DNA from: MFD04580-c1 sp963702995
Lineage (GTDB): Bacteria > Planctomycetota > Phycisphaerae > Tepidisphaerales > Tepidisphaeraceae
DNA length: 64,000 nucleotides
Direction: 5' to 3'
Assembly: GCA_963702995.1 (NCBI GenBank)
Contig: OY969783.1
Location: forward strand, 2,418,001 to 2,482,000
Positions 8,912-17,485 of this stretch are shown one piece after another. The position numbers were made by a program, and so were the translations under genes. Each line of letters opens with the position of its first letter. The first letter of the stretch is position 1. The notes under the pieces were generated by a model. It was not told where the DNA came from and ran no database searches. It was given only the letters and a program-made list of their open reading frames with translations.

Positions 8912-9727
8912 TCACTCCGAGTACTCGCACCAGGTCTTGGGCGTCTCCCAGACGGTGACGCTGGCGAGAGTGAGGTTGCCGGCGCCCAGTTCAGGCAGCC
9001 GCGGCTTGAGCATCCGGTAGATCGACATGGCGATGTTTTCGACGCTGGGGATCAGCTCCCGGAACTCGGCGACTTCGATGTTCAGATGCTTGTGGTCGTA
9101 CCGGTCAATGACCGTCCGTTCCACCATTCGCTCCAGATCGGGGACGTGGACGAGCACCCCGCTGTCATCCGGCACCCCGCCGACCGTCACCTGCACCTCG
9201 TAATTGTGCCCGTGCCCGTGCGGGTTGTTGCACTTCCCGAAGGTCCGCGCGTTCTCCTCGGCCGACATCGCGGGGTTGTGGAGGCGGTGGGTGGCGGAGA
9301 ACTCGAACTTCTGGCTTAGTCGCACCATGGGAAGCTCCGAACGAACGGCGGACCAGGAGAGATAGGGGCTCAGGCCCAGACGCAGGCATTCCAACGTCGC
9401 CCCCTGGGCCTGAAGCGGCGGGCCAATCGCTTCAAACAGCGGCGTTAATGCCCCCGGTCCTCTCGGGGCGGCGGCGTGCGAACGCGCCGCAAGTACCCCT
9501 ACGACTTGGTCCCGGATGAGGCTGTCGATCTTCTTGATGTTGATCAGGTACTGGCTCTGTGCGTCCAGCGGCCCGGAAACCGTGACGGCCAAGGTCATGA
9601 ACTGACCAAAGCCCAATAGCGAGGGGTAACCGCCGAAACCGTTCGTCGGCCGCCCTCGGAGTTGTTCGGCGTCCGCGGCCGCGTCGGCGTTTACAGCGAA
9701 TCGGACTTCACGCGTCAGTCGGAACAT
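8912..9727 (-). CDS. 6-pyruvoyl-tetrahydropterin synthase/QueD-like protein, two fused domains
   Basis: 271 residues from ATG 9727. The family converts dihydroneopterin triphosphate to 6-pyruvoyl-tetrahydropterin or 6-carboxy-tetrahydropterin (the latter for queuosine). The C-terminal domain (about residues 130-271) is canonical: FSATHRLHN supplies one zinc His, KCNNPHGHGHNY supplies the catalytic Cys and the HGH zinc ligands, and DHKHLN and PSVENIA follow. The N-terminal domain (about 1-125) has the same order of segments (FRLTREVRFAVN, then GFGQFMTLAVTVSG, then YLINIKKIDSLIRD) but lacks the Cys and HGH, so it is a duplicated, catalytically dead copy, perhaps structural. Length is about twice that of a single-domain QueD. 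No other pterin or queuosine genes lie nearby. Confidence 0.85.
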   Translation of the reverse strand: MFRLTREVRFAVNADAAADAEQLRGRPTNGFGGYPSLLGFGQFMTLAVTVSGPLDAQSQYLINIKKIDSLIRDQVVGVLAARSHAAAPRGPGALTPLFEAIGPPLQAQGATLECLRLGLSPYLSWSAVRSELPMVRLSQKFEFSATHRLHNPAMSAEENARTFGKCNNPHGHGHNYEVQVTVGGVPDDSGVLVHVPDLERMVERTVIDRYDHKHLNIEVAEFRELIPSVENIAMSIYRMLKPRLPELGAGNLTLASVTVWETPKTWCEYSE

Positions 9728-10038
9728 GGGCCCGATTGTAGGGCATTCGCCGTGCCAAACGGCATCAAAACGGGCTCGGCGTAATCGGTCGAAGGTTCTG
9801 GGGCTCGATCATCGCCCCGACGGGCAATTGCACGCCGTTTCAACTTTTTCAAACCCGGGCCGCAAGGCTGAACTGTTTGCTCACCGTGGCGGTATAACCA
9901 GTGCGGCGGCAGGATTGACGCCCGAGGCGCCAGACCGTTCTAAGGCGATCACGACCAGTTCTAAGGCATCGATAAGCGGGCCGGTTGTCGCGGCAACGGG
10001 TCGAGCGGCCGCCCGTACCTCTACTTACTGTGATACCT
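9728..10038. other. Divergent intergenic region, no gene seen
   Basis: The 311 bases lie between the minus-strand PTPS gene and the plus-strand lipoprotein gene and should hold both promoters. I see no well-spaced -35/-10 pair and no convincing hairpin. Confidence 0.4.
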
Positions 10039-11121
10039 GTGAACCCAGATCGGCTCATCCCTCGCATCCTGGTCGGCCTTCTGTGCGTCAGCGCCGCTCT
10101 GGCGGGGTGTGGCAAGGAACCACAGATCGAGTCATTTGCGGCGCCCAAGCAGCCGCCTCCTCCTCCGAGCGATTGGCCGGTGCCGGCCTCCTGGAAGGAG
10201 GCCAGCCACAACTCCACGATACTCGCCTCGTTCCACGTCTCCGATGCGGACCCGGAGACGATTTTTACGATCAGCATGCTGGGTTCCTTTCCCGGTTTCC
10301 TCTTGCCGAACGTGAACCGATGGGAAGGACAGCTCCAGTTGCCCCCTTCCGACGAGGCTAACCTGACGAATGTCAGCCATCCGATCGAGCATCCTTCGGG
10401 AAAGGCGACTCGGGTGGAGTTGACCGGCCCCGAGACCGTCTCACCCCGCCAGAAGATGCTTGCGGTGGTGATCGAGGCAGGCCCGCAGACGTGGTACCTG
10501 AAGCTGTCAGGGGCCGAGACGACGGTGACGGCCCAGGAGAAGAACTTCGACGCGTTCGTTCAGGCGTTTCGGCCGCCGGCGAGTGGCCTCCCGACGCCGG
10601 CCGCCCGGCCGCCGACCGATTTCTCGGCGCTGCGGCCGTCGGCGACGACGGTTTCGGAAAAGCTCGCCAAATGGATAGCACCGCCCGAATGGGCCGCCGA
10701 GCCGCCTCCCTCGCCGACCAGCCCCCGCGCTCTCGCCTTCAAAGTCGGGGCCGAGCCGTCAACCGCGGAAGTAGTGATCACGCGGTTTCAGCGGGATGAC
10801 GCCGGCTCGATGTTGAACAACATCAACCGGTGGCGCGATCAGGTGCGGCTGGGCCCGATCGCCCGAATCGAGGAGCTCGACCCGCACAAGGACGTCGAGC
10901 AGATTATGATCGCCGGTGAACAGAGCATCGTTTTTGATTTCGCCGGCCCGGATAAGGCGGCCCTCGAGAAACGGCTCGTCGTCGCCCTGACGGAACGGGG
11001 CGAGGAGGTCTGGTTCTTCAAGATCAGCGGCGCTCCTTCCGTCGTCGCGGCGCAGCGGGAAGCGTTTGCCCACTTCCTGTCATCGATCGAATTCGCGAAG
11101 GCGGATGCGAAGAGTCAGTGA
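10039..11121 (+). CDS. Lipoprotein with a duplicated domain, upstream of cytochrome c assembly genes
   Basis: About 360 residues from GTG 10039 (GTG 10030 is also possible; a longer frame opens at 9985). The signal peptide ends in LVGLLCVSAALAGCGK, a lipobox with Cys, so the protein should be lipid-anchored outside the cytoplasm. After a Pro-rich linker come two homologous domains of about 130 residues: one runs from ISMLGSFPGFLLPNVNRWEG to TWYLKLSGAE...FDAFVQAFR, the other from VVITRFQRDDAGSMLNNINRWRDQ to VWFFKISGAP...FAHFLSSIEF. The shared pattern is NRWxxQ and, about 80 residues on, WxxKxSGA. I know no named function. It lies 95 bases before resB in the same direction, which suggests a link to cytochrome c maturation or redox stress, by context only. 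Confidence 0.75.
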   Translation: MNPDRLIPRILVGLLCVSAALAGCGKEPQIESFAAPKQPPPPPSDWPVPASWKEASHNSTILASFHVSDADPETIFTISMLGSFPGFLLPNVNRWEGQLQLPPSDEANLTNVSHPIEHPSGKATRVELTGPETVSPRQKMLAVVIEAGPQTWYLKLSGAETTVTAQEKNFDAFVQAFRPPASGLPTPAARPPTDFSALRPSATTVSEKLAKWIAPPEWAAEPPPSPTSPRALAFKVGAEPSTAEVVITRFQRDDAGSMLNNINRWRDQVRLGPIARIEELDPHKDVEQIMIAGEQSIVFDFAGPDKAALEKRLVVALTERGEEVWFFKISGAPSVVAAQREAFAHFLSSIEFAKADAKSQ

Positions 11122-11216
11122 AAGGCCTCCAGTGCCCGCGGCGCGCGGGCGCGTGAAGCGGGCCCAGCGCCGAGGGGGCGGCGGATGGACAAACGATTCC
11201 GGCACGGGCAGTCTCC

Positions 11217-12446
11217 GTGTCATTCCTTTCGGTCATGCTGGCGGCATGGCCGGCCAGTAAGCGGCCGCAGCGGCCGATCGAGTGGAACCCCGTGAACCCG
11301 ACGATCAAGAAGACTCTGAAGCCCGTCGCCTCGCTGACGCTGACCGTCATCCTTCTGCTGATGTCGATCGTGCTCGTCTTCGTCGGGACCTCCGCGCAAA
11401 AAGAGATGGGCATCTGGGACGTCCAGCACCGCTACTTCCACAGCGTCTGGTGCTGGGTGCCGCTCAAGTATTTCTTCCCCCTCTCCGACTGGCTCTGGGA
11501 TCGAGTGGGTGGCGGCATCCCCTTCTTCGGCGGTTACACCCTGATCACCGCCCTGCTCGTCAACCTGCTGGCGGCCCATACCGTCCGCTTCAAATTCAAC
11601 TGGAAGCGGTCTGGCGTCCTGATGATCCACTTTGGGCTGATCCTGCTCCTGGTCGGCGAGCTGGCGACCAGCCGCCTGGCGGTCGAGAGCCAGATGCCGA
11701 TCACCGAAGGCTCGAGCATCAACTGGACTCAGGATATTCGCGATTATGAGCTGGCGGTGGTTGACCCCTCTCCGAAGGACCACGACCAGGTGGCCGTCGT
11801 CCCGGCGAAGTTGCTTCAGGCCAACACCGACATCAAGGACCCGCGCCTGCCGTTCGACATTCACGTGGACAAGTACCTGCCCAATTCCGAGTTCCGCGGG
11901 CCGATGCAAGGCGCGGTCCCGGGGATGCCGAAAGTGACGGCGGGCATCAACCGAAAAGTCTCGGCCGCCGAGCGGCCGGTCGCCGCCGTTGGCGATGGGA
12001 TGGGGCAGGATCTGCCCTCCGCTTACCTCACCTTCCGAGCCCCTGGGTTAAATCTGGGGACGTATCTCTTCAGCGTCTACCCGATCGGCGGTTTCGATGA
12101 GCCGCAGCCGGTGACGGTGGACGGCAAGACGTACCAGGTCGCCCTTCGCTTCAAGCGTCTGTACAAGCCCTACTCGGTGCACCTGTTCAAGTTCACGCAC
12201 GCCAAGTTTGTCGGCACCGACATGGCGCGCGACTTCGCCAGCCAGATCCGACTGGATGACCCGGTGAACCACAAGACGCGCGAAGTCACGATCCGGATGA
12301 ACGAGCCGCTGAGGTACAACGGCGAGACCTTCTACCAGGCGTCGTTTGACCCGCAGAATGCGAAGAAGACGGTCCTTCAGGTGGTCTACAACCCGGGTTG
12401 GCTGGCGCCATATTTCGCGTGCGCGATCGGGCGCTGGGCCTGCTGA
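11217..12446 (+). CDS. resB: ResB-like part of the cytochrome c assembly protein
   Basis: System II cytochrome c maturation: ResB (Ccs1) with CcsA forms the membrane complex that delivers heme to apocytochromes. Hydrophobic segments lie at about residues 38-58 (LTLTVILLLMSIVLVFVG), 105-120 (YTLITALLVNLLAAH) and 132-150 (VLMIHFGLILLLVGELA), followed by a large extracytoplasmic domain with TFRAPGLNLGTYLFSV and EPLRYNGETFYQASFDP, the ResB-type end. The protein stops at VYNPGWLAPYFACAIGRWAC, where a terminal helix is expected. The next frame provides it (ALGLLTHFGMTLVGF), so a one-base deletion near 12425-12430 splits a ResB-CcsA fusion of about 1,115 residues. Starts at ATG 11235 or GTG 11292 are also possible. 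Confidence 0.85.
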   Translation: MSFLSVMLAAWPASKRPQRPIEWNPVNPTIKKTLKPVASLTLTVILLLMSIVLVFVGTSAQKEMGIWDVQHRYFHSVWCWVPLKYFFPLSDWLWDRVGGGIPFFGGYTLITALLVNLLAAHTVRFKFNWKRSGVLMIHFGLILLLVGELATSRLAVESQMPITEGSSINWTQDIRDYELAVVDPSPKDHDQVAVVPAKLLQANTDIKDPRLPFDIHVDKYLPNSEFRGPMQGAVPGMPKVTAGINRKVSAAERPVAAVGDGMGQDLPSAYLTFRAPGLNLGTYLFSVYPIGGFDEPQPVTVDGKTYQVALRFKRLYKPYSVHLFKFTHAKFVGTDMARDFASQIRLDDPVNHKTREVTIRMNEPLRYNGETFYQASFDPQNAKKTVLQVVYNPGWLAPYFACAIGRWAC

Positions 12447-14566
12447 CCCATTTCGGGATGACCCTGGTCGGCTTTTTACGCCGGCAGTCGGCGGCCGCCG
12501 AGAATCGGGCGACACCCCCGCTGGCCGGTCCGATGTCGATGAGGCCAAGCGGTGGCGGTGGGCGTGGCGCTTTGGCCGAATCCTACACGCTTTCGCCGGC
12601 GCGGGGGCGCCTTGCGGCCTGGGCGCCGTTCGTGGTCGCGGGCTGCTGCCTGCTCTGGATCGCGTCTAAAGGGGTGACATCCCTGATGCCGGTGAAGTCG
12701 TCGCAGCCGCTTCACATTGACGCCCTGGCTCGGACGCCGGTCAGCTTTGAAGGGCGAAACATGCCCCTGGACACGCTGGCCCGCAACACGCTGAAGATCA
12801 TCCGCGGGCGCGAGACCTTCCTGGTCGATGGCGTAGAGCATCCCCAGATCGAGTTCCTTCTCGACCTGATGGGGCGGCCGGCCGTTGCGAATAAGTACAA
12901 GGTCTTCCGCATCGACCATCCGAGCGTGAAGAGCCTCATTGGGCTCGACGAGAAAGAAAAGTTCTTTTCCTGGGACGACCTCCGCCTGGCGGACAACGGG
13001 ACGAAGATCCAATCGCAGGTGGAGCACGCGCGAGGCGTCGCGGAGAAGCTTCGCGACCCGTACGACCTGAACATCCTCGAGCTCTACCAGCACCTGACGA
13101 TCTACATGCGGCTCATGCAGGCCTCCGACTTTTGCGATCTAAGCGAGTTGATCCCCCGACTCGACGCCGCAAAGGCCGCGAACGACACGGCGGTGGTCGA
13201 TGCGCTCTTGCCGCAGTTTCAGAACGTCTTCCGGACGTATCGCAACCTGACGAACTTCGAGGACGAGCGACTTTCGCCCGAAGAGCGCAAAGAGGCCGAC
13301 GAGCAGCGCAGGCAGCAGGACCTCTATTTCGCTCCGTCGGATCACCCTGTGCCCGGCGCCGAGTGGACGGGGCTGGGGCAGGCGGTCCTCGACTCCCGCG
13401 GCGGCGGCAAGCCAGACCCCAACGCCGCGCTCTTCTTTTCGCTCATCCGCGACTACCGCGATCAGCTTCCGAGCCGGTTCAACGCGGACGTGGATGCGCT
13501 TCAGGCAAAGGTGCGTGCGGCAAACGTCCCACTGTGGCGGCCGGGGTACGAGGTCTTCTTCAGCCGCTTCGATCCGTTCACGATCTGCATCGCGCTGTAT
13601 ATCGTCTCGTACCTGATCATCCTCGTCTCCTGGGTGGTCGCCGGCGCGGCGCCCGCGGGGCGAGCGCCGGTCGCGAAAGTGGCCTTCGCCGTATTGCTGG
13701 TAACGGTGCTCTTGCACACGTTTGGGCTGGTGAGCCGCATCTGCATTTCCGGGCGGCCGCCGGTGACCAACCTCTACTCCTCGGCCATCTTCATCGCGTG
13801 GGGCGCCGTGTTGCTCTGCATCGGGCTGGAGCTGGTCTTCCGCGATGGCATCGGGACGGCGGCGGCATCGATCATCGGGATGGTCCCTCTCTTCGTCGCC
13901 AGCGGCCTGGCCATGCGTGACGCGTCCAAGGGGCAGGCGGACACCATGGGCGCGCTCCAGGCCGTCCTGGACACGCAGATCTGGCTTGCGACCCACGTGG
14001 TGGTGGTGTCGCTCGGCTACGCCTCGACATTCCTCGCGGGGTTGCTTGCGACGATTTACATCGTGGGCGGTCTGCTCACTTCAGCCTTCGACGCCGATCG
14101 GCGTAAGACGCTGGCGCGGATGACGTACGGCGTGGTCTGCTTCGCGATGCTGTTCAGTTTCGTCGGGACGATCCTGGGCGGTATCTGGGCCGACCAATCG
14201 TGGGGCCGCTTCTGGGGATGGGACCCGAAGGAGAACGGCGCCGTCCTGGTCGTTCTTTGGAACGCGCTGATCCTTCACGCGCGCTGGGGCGGGATTGTCC
14301 GCGAGCGCGGTGTAATGGTGCTGGCGATCCTGGGGAACATCGTGACGGCGTGGAGCTGGTTCGGAACGAACATGCTTGGGATCGGCTTGCACAGCTACGG
14401 GTTCATGGGCTCGGCCCTTTTCTACCTCACCGGGTACGTCTTCACGCAAGTTGCGATCGCCGGGTCCGGGATGTTGCCGCTTTGGATGTGGCGGAGTCAT
14501 TCCGCTTCCAGGCCTGACGTTCACAGCGGCCGCGGCTTCACGGTCGGCAGCGCCAAGCTCGCCTGA
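12398..14566 (+). CDS. ccsA: CcsA-like heme handling protein, fused to ResB but for a frameshift
   Basis: The open frame begins at TTG 12398, inside the resB end, and is almost certainly the continuation of the ResB frame. After a linker with a further hydrophobic segment (WAPFVVAGCCLLWIASKG) and a soluble part of about 250 residues, the C-terminal half (from about residue 385) is a CcsA/CcmC-type multi-helix domain. It carries PPVTNLYSS and the tryptophan-rich heme motif WGRFWGWDPKENGA, with HVVVVSLGYAS and GLHSYGFM supplying conserved His residues. It exports and presents heme for ligation to CxxCH sites. The soluble insert contains PLDTLARNTLKIIRGRETF, seen in planctomycete ResB-CcsA fusions. 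The domain order is seen; the fusion is inferred from the matching frames. Confidence 0.9.
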   Translation: MAGAIFRVRDRALGLLTHFGMTLVGFLRRQSAAAENRATPPLAGPMSMRPSGGGGRGALAESYTLSPARGRLAAWAPFVVAGCCLLWIASKGVTSLMPVKSSQPLHIDALARTPVSFEGRNMPLDTLARNTLKIIRGRETFLVDGVEHPQIEFLLDLMGRPAVANKYKVFRIDHPSVKSLIGLDEKEKFFSWDDLRLADNGTKIQSQVEHARGVAEKLRDPYDLNILELYQHLTIYMRLMQASDFCDLSELIPRLDAAKAANDTAVVDALLPQFQNVFRTYRNLTNFEDERLSPEERKEADEQRRQQDLYFAPSDHPVPGAEWTGLGQAVLDSRGGGKPDPNAALFFSLIRDYRDQLPSRFNADVDALQAKVRAANVPLWRPGYEVFFSRFDPFTICIALYIVSYLIILVSWVVAGAAPAGRAPVAKVAFAVLLVTVLLHTFGLVSRICISGRPPVTNLYSSAIFIAWGAVLLCIGLELVFRDGIGTAAASIIGMVPLFVASGLAMRDASKGQADTMGALQAVLDTQIWLATHVVVVSLGYASTFLAGLLATIYIVGGLLTSAFDADRRKTLARMTYGVVCFAMLFSFVGTILGGIWADQSWGRFWGWDPKENGAVLVVLWNALILHARWGGIVRERGVMVLAILGNIVTAWSWFGTNMLGIGLHSYGFMGSALFYLTGYVFTQVAIAGSGMLPLWMWRSHSASRPDVHSGRGFTVGSAKLA

Positions 14567-14698
14567 GTCGCCGCTCAATACGTGGACTACGCGGCATCGC
14601 CGGCGCAGCGCCGCCGGCTGTCCCGCTGATCCCTTTCAACCCAAACATTCCCCTATCCAGCACTTAAGAATCGGACGAAGAACAACCCAATTTTGTGG

Positions 14699-14740
14699 TT
14701 GACGGGACGGGTACTGTTAGGGCATAATTCTCCCTAACAG
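14699..14740 (+). promoter_or_regulatory. Sigma70-type promoter with a palindromic operator over the -10 box
   Basis: TTGACG (14699-14704) and CATAAT (14723-14728) are 18 bases apart. A perfect 9-base inverted repeat, CTGTTAGGG (14714-14722) and CCCTAACAG (14732-14740), brackets the -10 box exactly. This is the geometry of a repressor operator that blocks RNA polymerase. It lies 38 bases before the ATG at 14778. The alternative is an RNA hairpin at the transcript start. Confidence 0.6.
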
Positions 14741-14777
14741 ATACCGGCATTCCGAACAAGGAAGTAGGAGTGGTCCC

Positions 14778-15380
14778 ATGACGACAGTACGACAGATCGA
14801 ACGAAGCTGGACGGGCAGAGATTACGGCCGGCTCTTCACGGATCTTCTATCGACGCGGCCGGAGGCGGTTTTCCGGGCCGAGTTTGAGACGAGCCGCCCG
14901 GCGCTGGCCGCCGCCATGGCGGTCATCCGGCTTGAGGAGTTGTCGCAGTCGCATGTGCCGCTGTACGCCCGCCTGTTGCGGGCGATCCTGGCCGAGCAGG
15001 AGGCGGACGGCGGCTGGGGCGATGCCGCGACGACGGCGGTCTGCCTCCGGGCCCTTCTCTGCGGCCGCGGGAACGGAGTCGCCTTGGACCGCGGCATGCG
15101 GTATTTGGCCAACCTTCAGAAGACGGAAGGGATCTGGCCGAACCTTCCGCTGAAGCGGCTCGCGGGTGATGCGCCGTCATCGGCGTTCATCCTCTACCAG
15201 CTCGGGGACAACCCGCAGTTCCGTAAGGCTGTCCGCTTCGCCGAAGCGGTCGGCTGGTTCCAGTCACATGCCAGTTCACTGGATGAAGAGGCCCGCCAGA
15301 TGTGGGAGCACGCAAGCCTTCGCTGCCGCGTGCGGCCGATGCCCGAACGATCGGATTCGGTCTGGCTGACGATCGCCTGA
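14778..15380 (+). CDS. Prenyltransferase/squalene-cyclase-repeat-like protein
   Basis: 200 residues from ATG 14778, with AGGAG 8 bases upstream. The segment ILAEQEADGGWGDAATTAVC (about residues 70-90) is a QxxDGGW-like alpha/alpha-barrel repeat of the squalene-hopene cyclase/prenyltransferase fold. A second, degenerate repeat, YLANLQKTEGIWPNLPL, follows at about 108-125. Full cyclases exceed 600 residues and have a DxDD motif, which is absent, so this is probably a small helical-repeat protein and not an enzyme. No signal peptide. It stands alone between ccsA and the trigger factor gene under its own apparently regulated promoter. Function unknown. Confidence 0.7.
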   Translation: MTTVRQIERSWTGRDYGRLFTDLLSTRPEAVFRAEFETSRPALAAAMAVIRLEELSQSHVPLYARLLRAILAEQEADGGWGDAATTAVCLRALLCGRGNGVALDRGMRYLANLQKTEGIWPNLPLKRLAGDAPSSAFILYQLGDNPQFRKAVRFAEAVGWFQSHASSLDEEARQMWEHASLRCRVRPMPERSDSVWLTIA

Positions 15381-15811
15381 GCGGGCGGTGTCAGGCCCGA
15401 TCTCACGGGGGCGGTTCAGTCGTGCCGTTGAGAAGGCGGCAGTGTAGCCCACAACCCGGCGCGGCCGATCCCTTTTGGGGGGGGGCGGCCGCGCCTTTTT
15501 CGTTTCTGTGTAACGACGCCGGATCGGCGGCTTCCGCTCGTTGCGAAACCGCTAACGCCTCAACAAGTTTTGGCTTTCCTCCCCTTTGCAACCGAGTCTG
15601 GGGTGATTACGATGTCGGACTTTCGCACGTTGGCGTGTGAAAGCCGGCGTCGCGCGGCCCTTTGACCGGCCGAGACGACGAACGAGTCATTACCGCGTCA
15701 TCGCGGGCCGCGATCTGGATCGCCGGAGCGGCCGCGGGGCGTTGCCGGATGCGGCGCGCAGCCGAACGGGCGCGCGACGGGACGCGAGCTTTTTAGGTCA
15801 GAGGGTTTGTC
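15381..15811. other. Intergenic region with one terminator, otherwise empty
   Basis: 431 bases between the repeat protein gene and the trigger factor gene. A terminator occupies 15458-15500. The rest must hold the trigger factor promoter, but I see no clear hexamers. Short open frames here are GC-rich shadows without ribosome binding sites. Confidence 0.5.
15458..15500 (+). terminator. Rho-independent terminator
   Basis: Stem GGCGCGGCCG (15458-15467) pairs perfectly with CGGCCGCGCC (15486-15495) and is followed by TTTTT (15496-15500). It lies 78 bases after the stop of the upstream gene on the same strand. Confidence 0.75.
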
Positions 15812-17404
15812 ATGGCTGAGAACGAGTCTACCGAAGTCGCCCAGGCTGAAGGCACCGAAGCCGTCGAAAGCACCGAAGGCGCCGCGGGTATCGAAGCCGC
15901 CGAAGTGATGCAGGGCGCCGAGCCCTCCGAGGGCGCTGAGCCCGCCGAAGGCGCCGAAGGCTCGGAACCGGTATTCGAATACGCCGCTCGCGTTGAGGAA
16001 ATCGGCCCCGGCACCAAGAAGGTTTCGGTGGAGATCCCGGCGACGCGGATCGCCGAGAAGCTGACCAAGCAATACAAGGAACTGCGCCAACAAGCCGTGA
16101 TCCCCGGCTTCCGCAGCGGGCACGCGCCGCAAAAGCTGATCGAGCGGCGGTTCGGCTCCGACGTGCGCGACCAGGTCCGACGGTCGCTGATCGGCGAGAG
16201 TTACGAACAGGCCATCGCGACCAATGCGCTTCAACTCATCGGTGAACCGGAGTTCGAGAAGCCCGAGCCGAACGAACTGCCCGCCGAAGGCCCGCTCAAC
16301 TACTCGTTCGTCGTCGAGGTGCGGCCGGAAATCACCCTGCCCGACCTCGCGAACCTGACCGTCGTCAGGCAGAAGATCGCGATCAAGGATCGCAACATCG
16401 ACCAGGCCATGCAGAACCTGCGTGAACAGCAGGGCGCGCTGGTCCCGGTCGAAGACCGCGGCGTCGAAGCCAACGATTACCTCTCGGCCGACGTGCATCT
16501 GAAGGTCGATGGCAATGTCGTCCACCACCAGCACGACGCGCAGTTCGTCGTCCGGCCCGGCCGCGTCGCGGGGATCGAAGTCGCCGATATGGCCACGCAG
16601 CTCCAGGGGCTCAAGCCCGGCGAGACGCGGTCGCTTACGGTCAAGGCGCCCGAGAATCATCCGAACGAGCAGCTCCGCGGCAAAGAGATCCAGGTCGAGG
16701 TCGCGCTGAAGGACATCAAGCGGCTCGAGCTGGCGGAGGTGAGCGCGCCATTCCTTGAGGGGCTGGGCTTCACCAACGAGGCGGATCTCCGCGACGCGCT
16801 TCGCCAGCAGATGGTGGAGAAGCTCGACTCCGACGTCCAGCAGGCGATGCGGGAGCAGGTGTACGCATTTCTGCTCCAGAATGTGACGCTTCAGTTGCCG
16901 GAGAAGTTGTCCGAACGCCAGGCGGAGCGTGTCATCAACCGTCGCGGCGCGGACTTGATGATGCGCGGCGTGCCGGTCGCGCAGATCGAGGCGAACGTGG
17001 ACCGTCTTCGTAGCGGCGCGGCCGAAGAGGCCCGTCAGGAACTGAAGCTCTTCTTCATCCTGCAGAAGATCGCGGCCGACCTGAACATCGCCGTGGACGA
17101 AGCGGAGCTGAACGGCCGCATCGCCATGCTTGCCGTCCAGCAGGGTCGCCGCCCGGAAAAGGCCAAGCAGGAGATGAGCAAAGACGGCAGCCTGACCGAA
17201 TTGTACGTCCGGATGAGGGAACAGAAGGCGGTCGATAAGATCCTTGAGGGGGCGAAGATCACCGAGGTCGAGATCGACCCGGACGCTCTGCCGGCCCCGG
17301 GCGCGGCGGCGCAGGGGCAGTTGGTAGCCGAGCCGGCGGCGTCGAGCCAGGCGCCCGCCGCGGCGGAAGCTCCGGCGTCCGGCGACGCCCCCGCCGCCGG
17401 CTGA
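15812..17404 (+). CDS. tig: Trigger factor, ribosome-associated chaperone
   Basis: 530 residues from ATG 15812. Trigger factor binds ribosomal protein L23 and shields nascent chains. The ribosome-docking signature is present in VIPGFRSGHAPQKLIERRFG (about residues 100-120). A PPIase-like middle domain follows (DYLSADVHLKVDG, LKPGETRSLTVKAPENHP), then the helical arms (FLEGLGFTNEADLRDALRQQ, LFFILQKIAADLNIAVDE). Two oddities: about 48 extra N-terminal residues made of acidic Glu/Ala-rich near-repeats (EGTEAVESTEG, GAEPSEGAEPAEGAEG), and an Ala/Pro-rich tail of about 45 residues. With usual lengths near 430-450, these extensions explain the size. Followed by a hairpin and hisS on the same strand. 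Confidence 0.93.
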   Translation: MAENESTEVAQAEGTEAVESTEGAAGIEAAEVMQGAEPSEGAEPAEGAEGSEPVFEYAARVEEIGPGTKKVSVEIPATRIAEKLTKQYKELRQQAVIPGFRSGHAPQKLIERRFGSDVRDQVRRSLIGESYEQAIATNALQLIGEPEFEKPEPNELPAEGPLNYSFVVEVRPEITLPDLANLTVVRQKIAIKDRNIDQAMQNLREQQGALVPVEDRGVEANDYLSADVHLKVDGNVVHHQHDAQFVVRPGRVAGIEVADMATQLQGLKPGETRSLTVKAPENHPNEQLRGKEIQVEVALKDIKRLELAEVSAPFLEGLGFTNEADLRDALRQQMVEKLDSDVQQAMREQVYAFLLQNVTLQLPEKLSERQAERVINRRGADLMMRGVPVAQIEANVDRLRSGAAEEARQELKLFFILQKIAADLNIAVDEAELNGRIAMLAVQQGRRPEKAKQEMSKDGSLTELYVRMREQKAVDKILEGAKITEVEIDPDALPAPGAAAQGQLVAEPAASSQAPAAAEAPASGDAPAAG

Positions 17405-17446
17405 TGGTGCCGCGGAGCGTCGAACGAGCACAATTGAATCGCGAGC

Positions 17447-17476
17447 GGGCGACCTGACCGGTCGCCCCTCCTTTTT
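17447..17476 (+). terminator. Hairpin with T run between tig and hisS
   Basis: GGGCGACC (17447-17454) and GGTCGCCC (17460-17467) form a perfect 8-base stem with a 5-base loop; TTTTT follows at 17472-17476, four bases after the stem. It lies only 9 bases before the hisS start, so it could act as a partial terminator or attenuator. Confidence 0.6.
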
Positions 17477-17485
17477 GGTGGGACC

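Noticed and set aside
11128..11165. Hairpin GCCCGCG/CGCGGGC after the lipoprotein gene, as a terminator
   Set aside because: No T run follows and resB starts soon after in the same direction.
12398..12446. Programmed frameshift between resB and ccsA
   Set aside because: No slippery heptamer or stimulating structure is visible, and many other genes here show similar single-base breaks, so sequence error is simpler.
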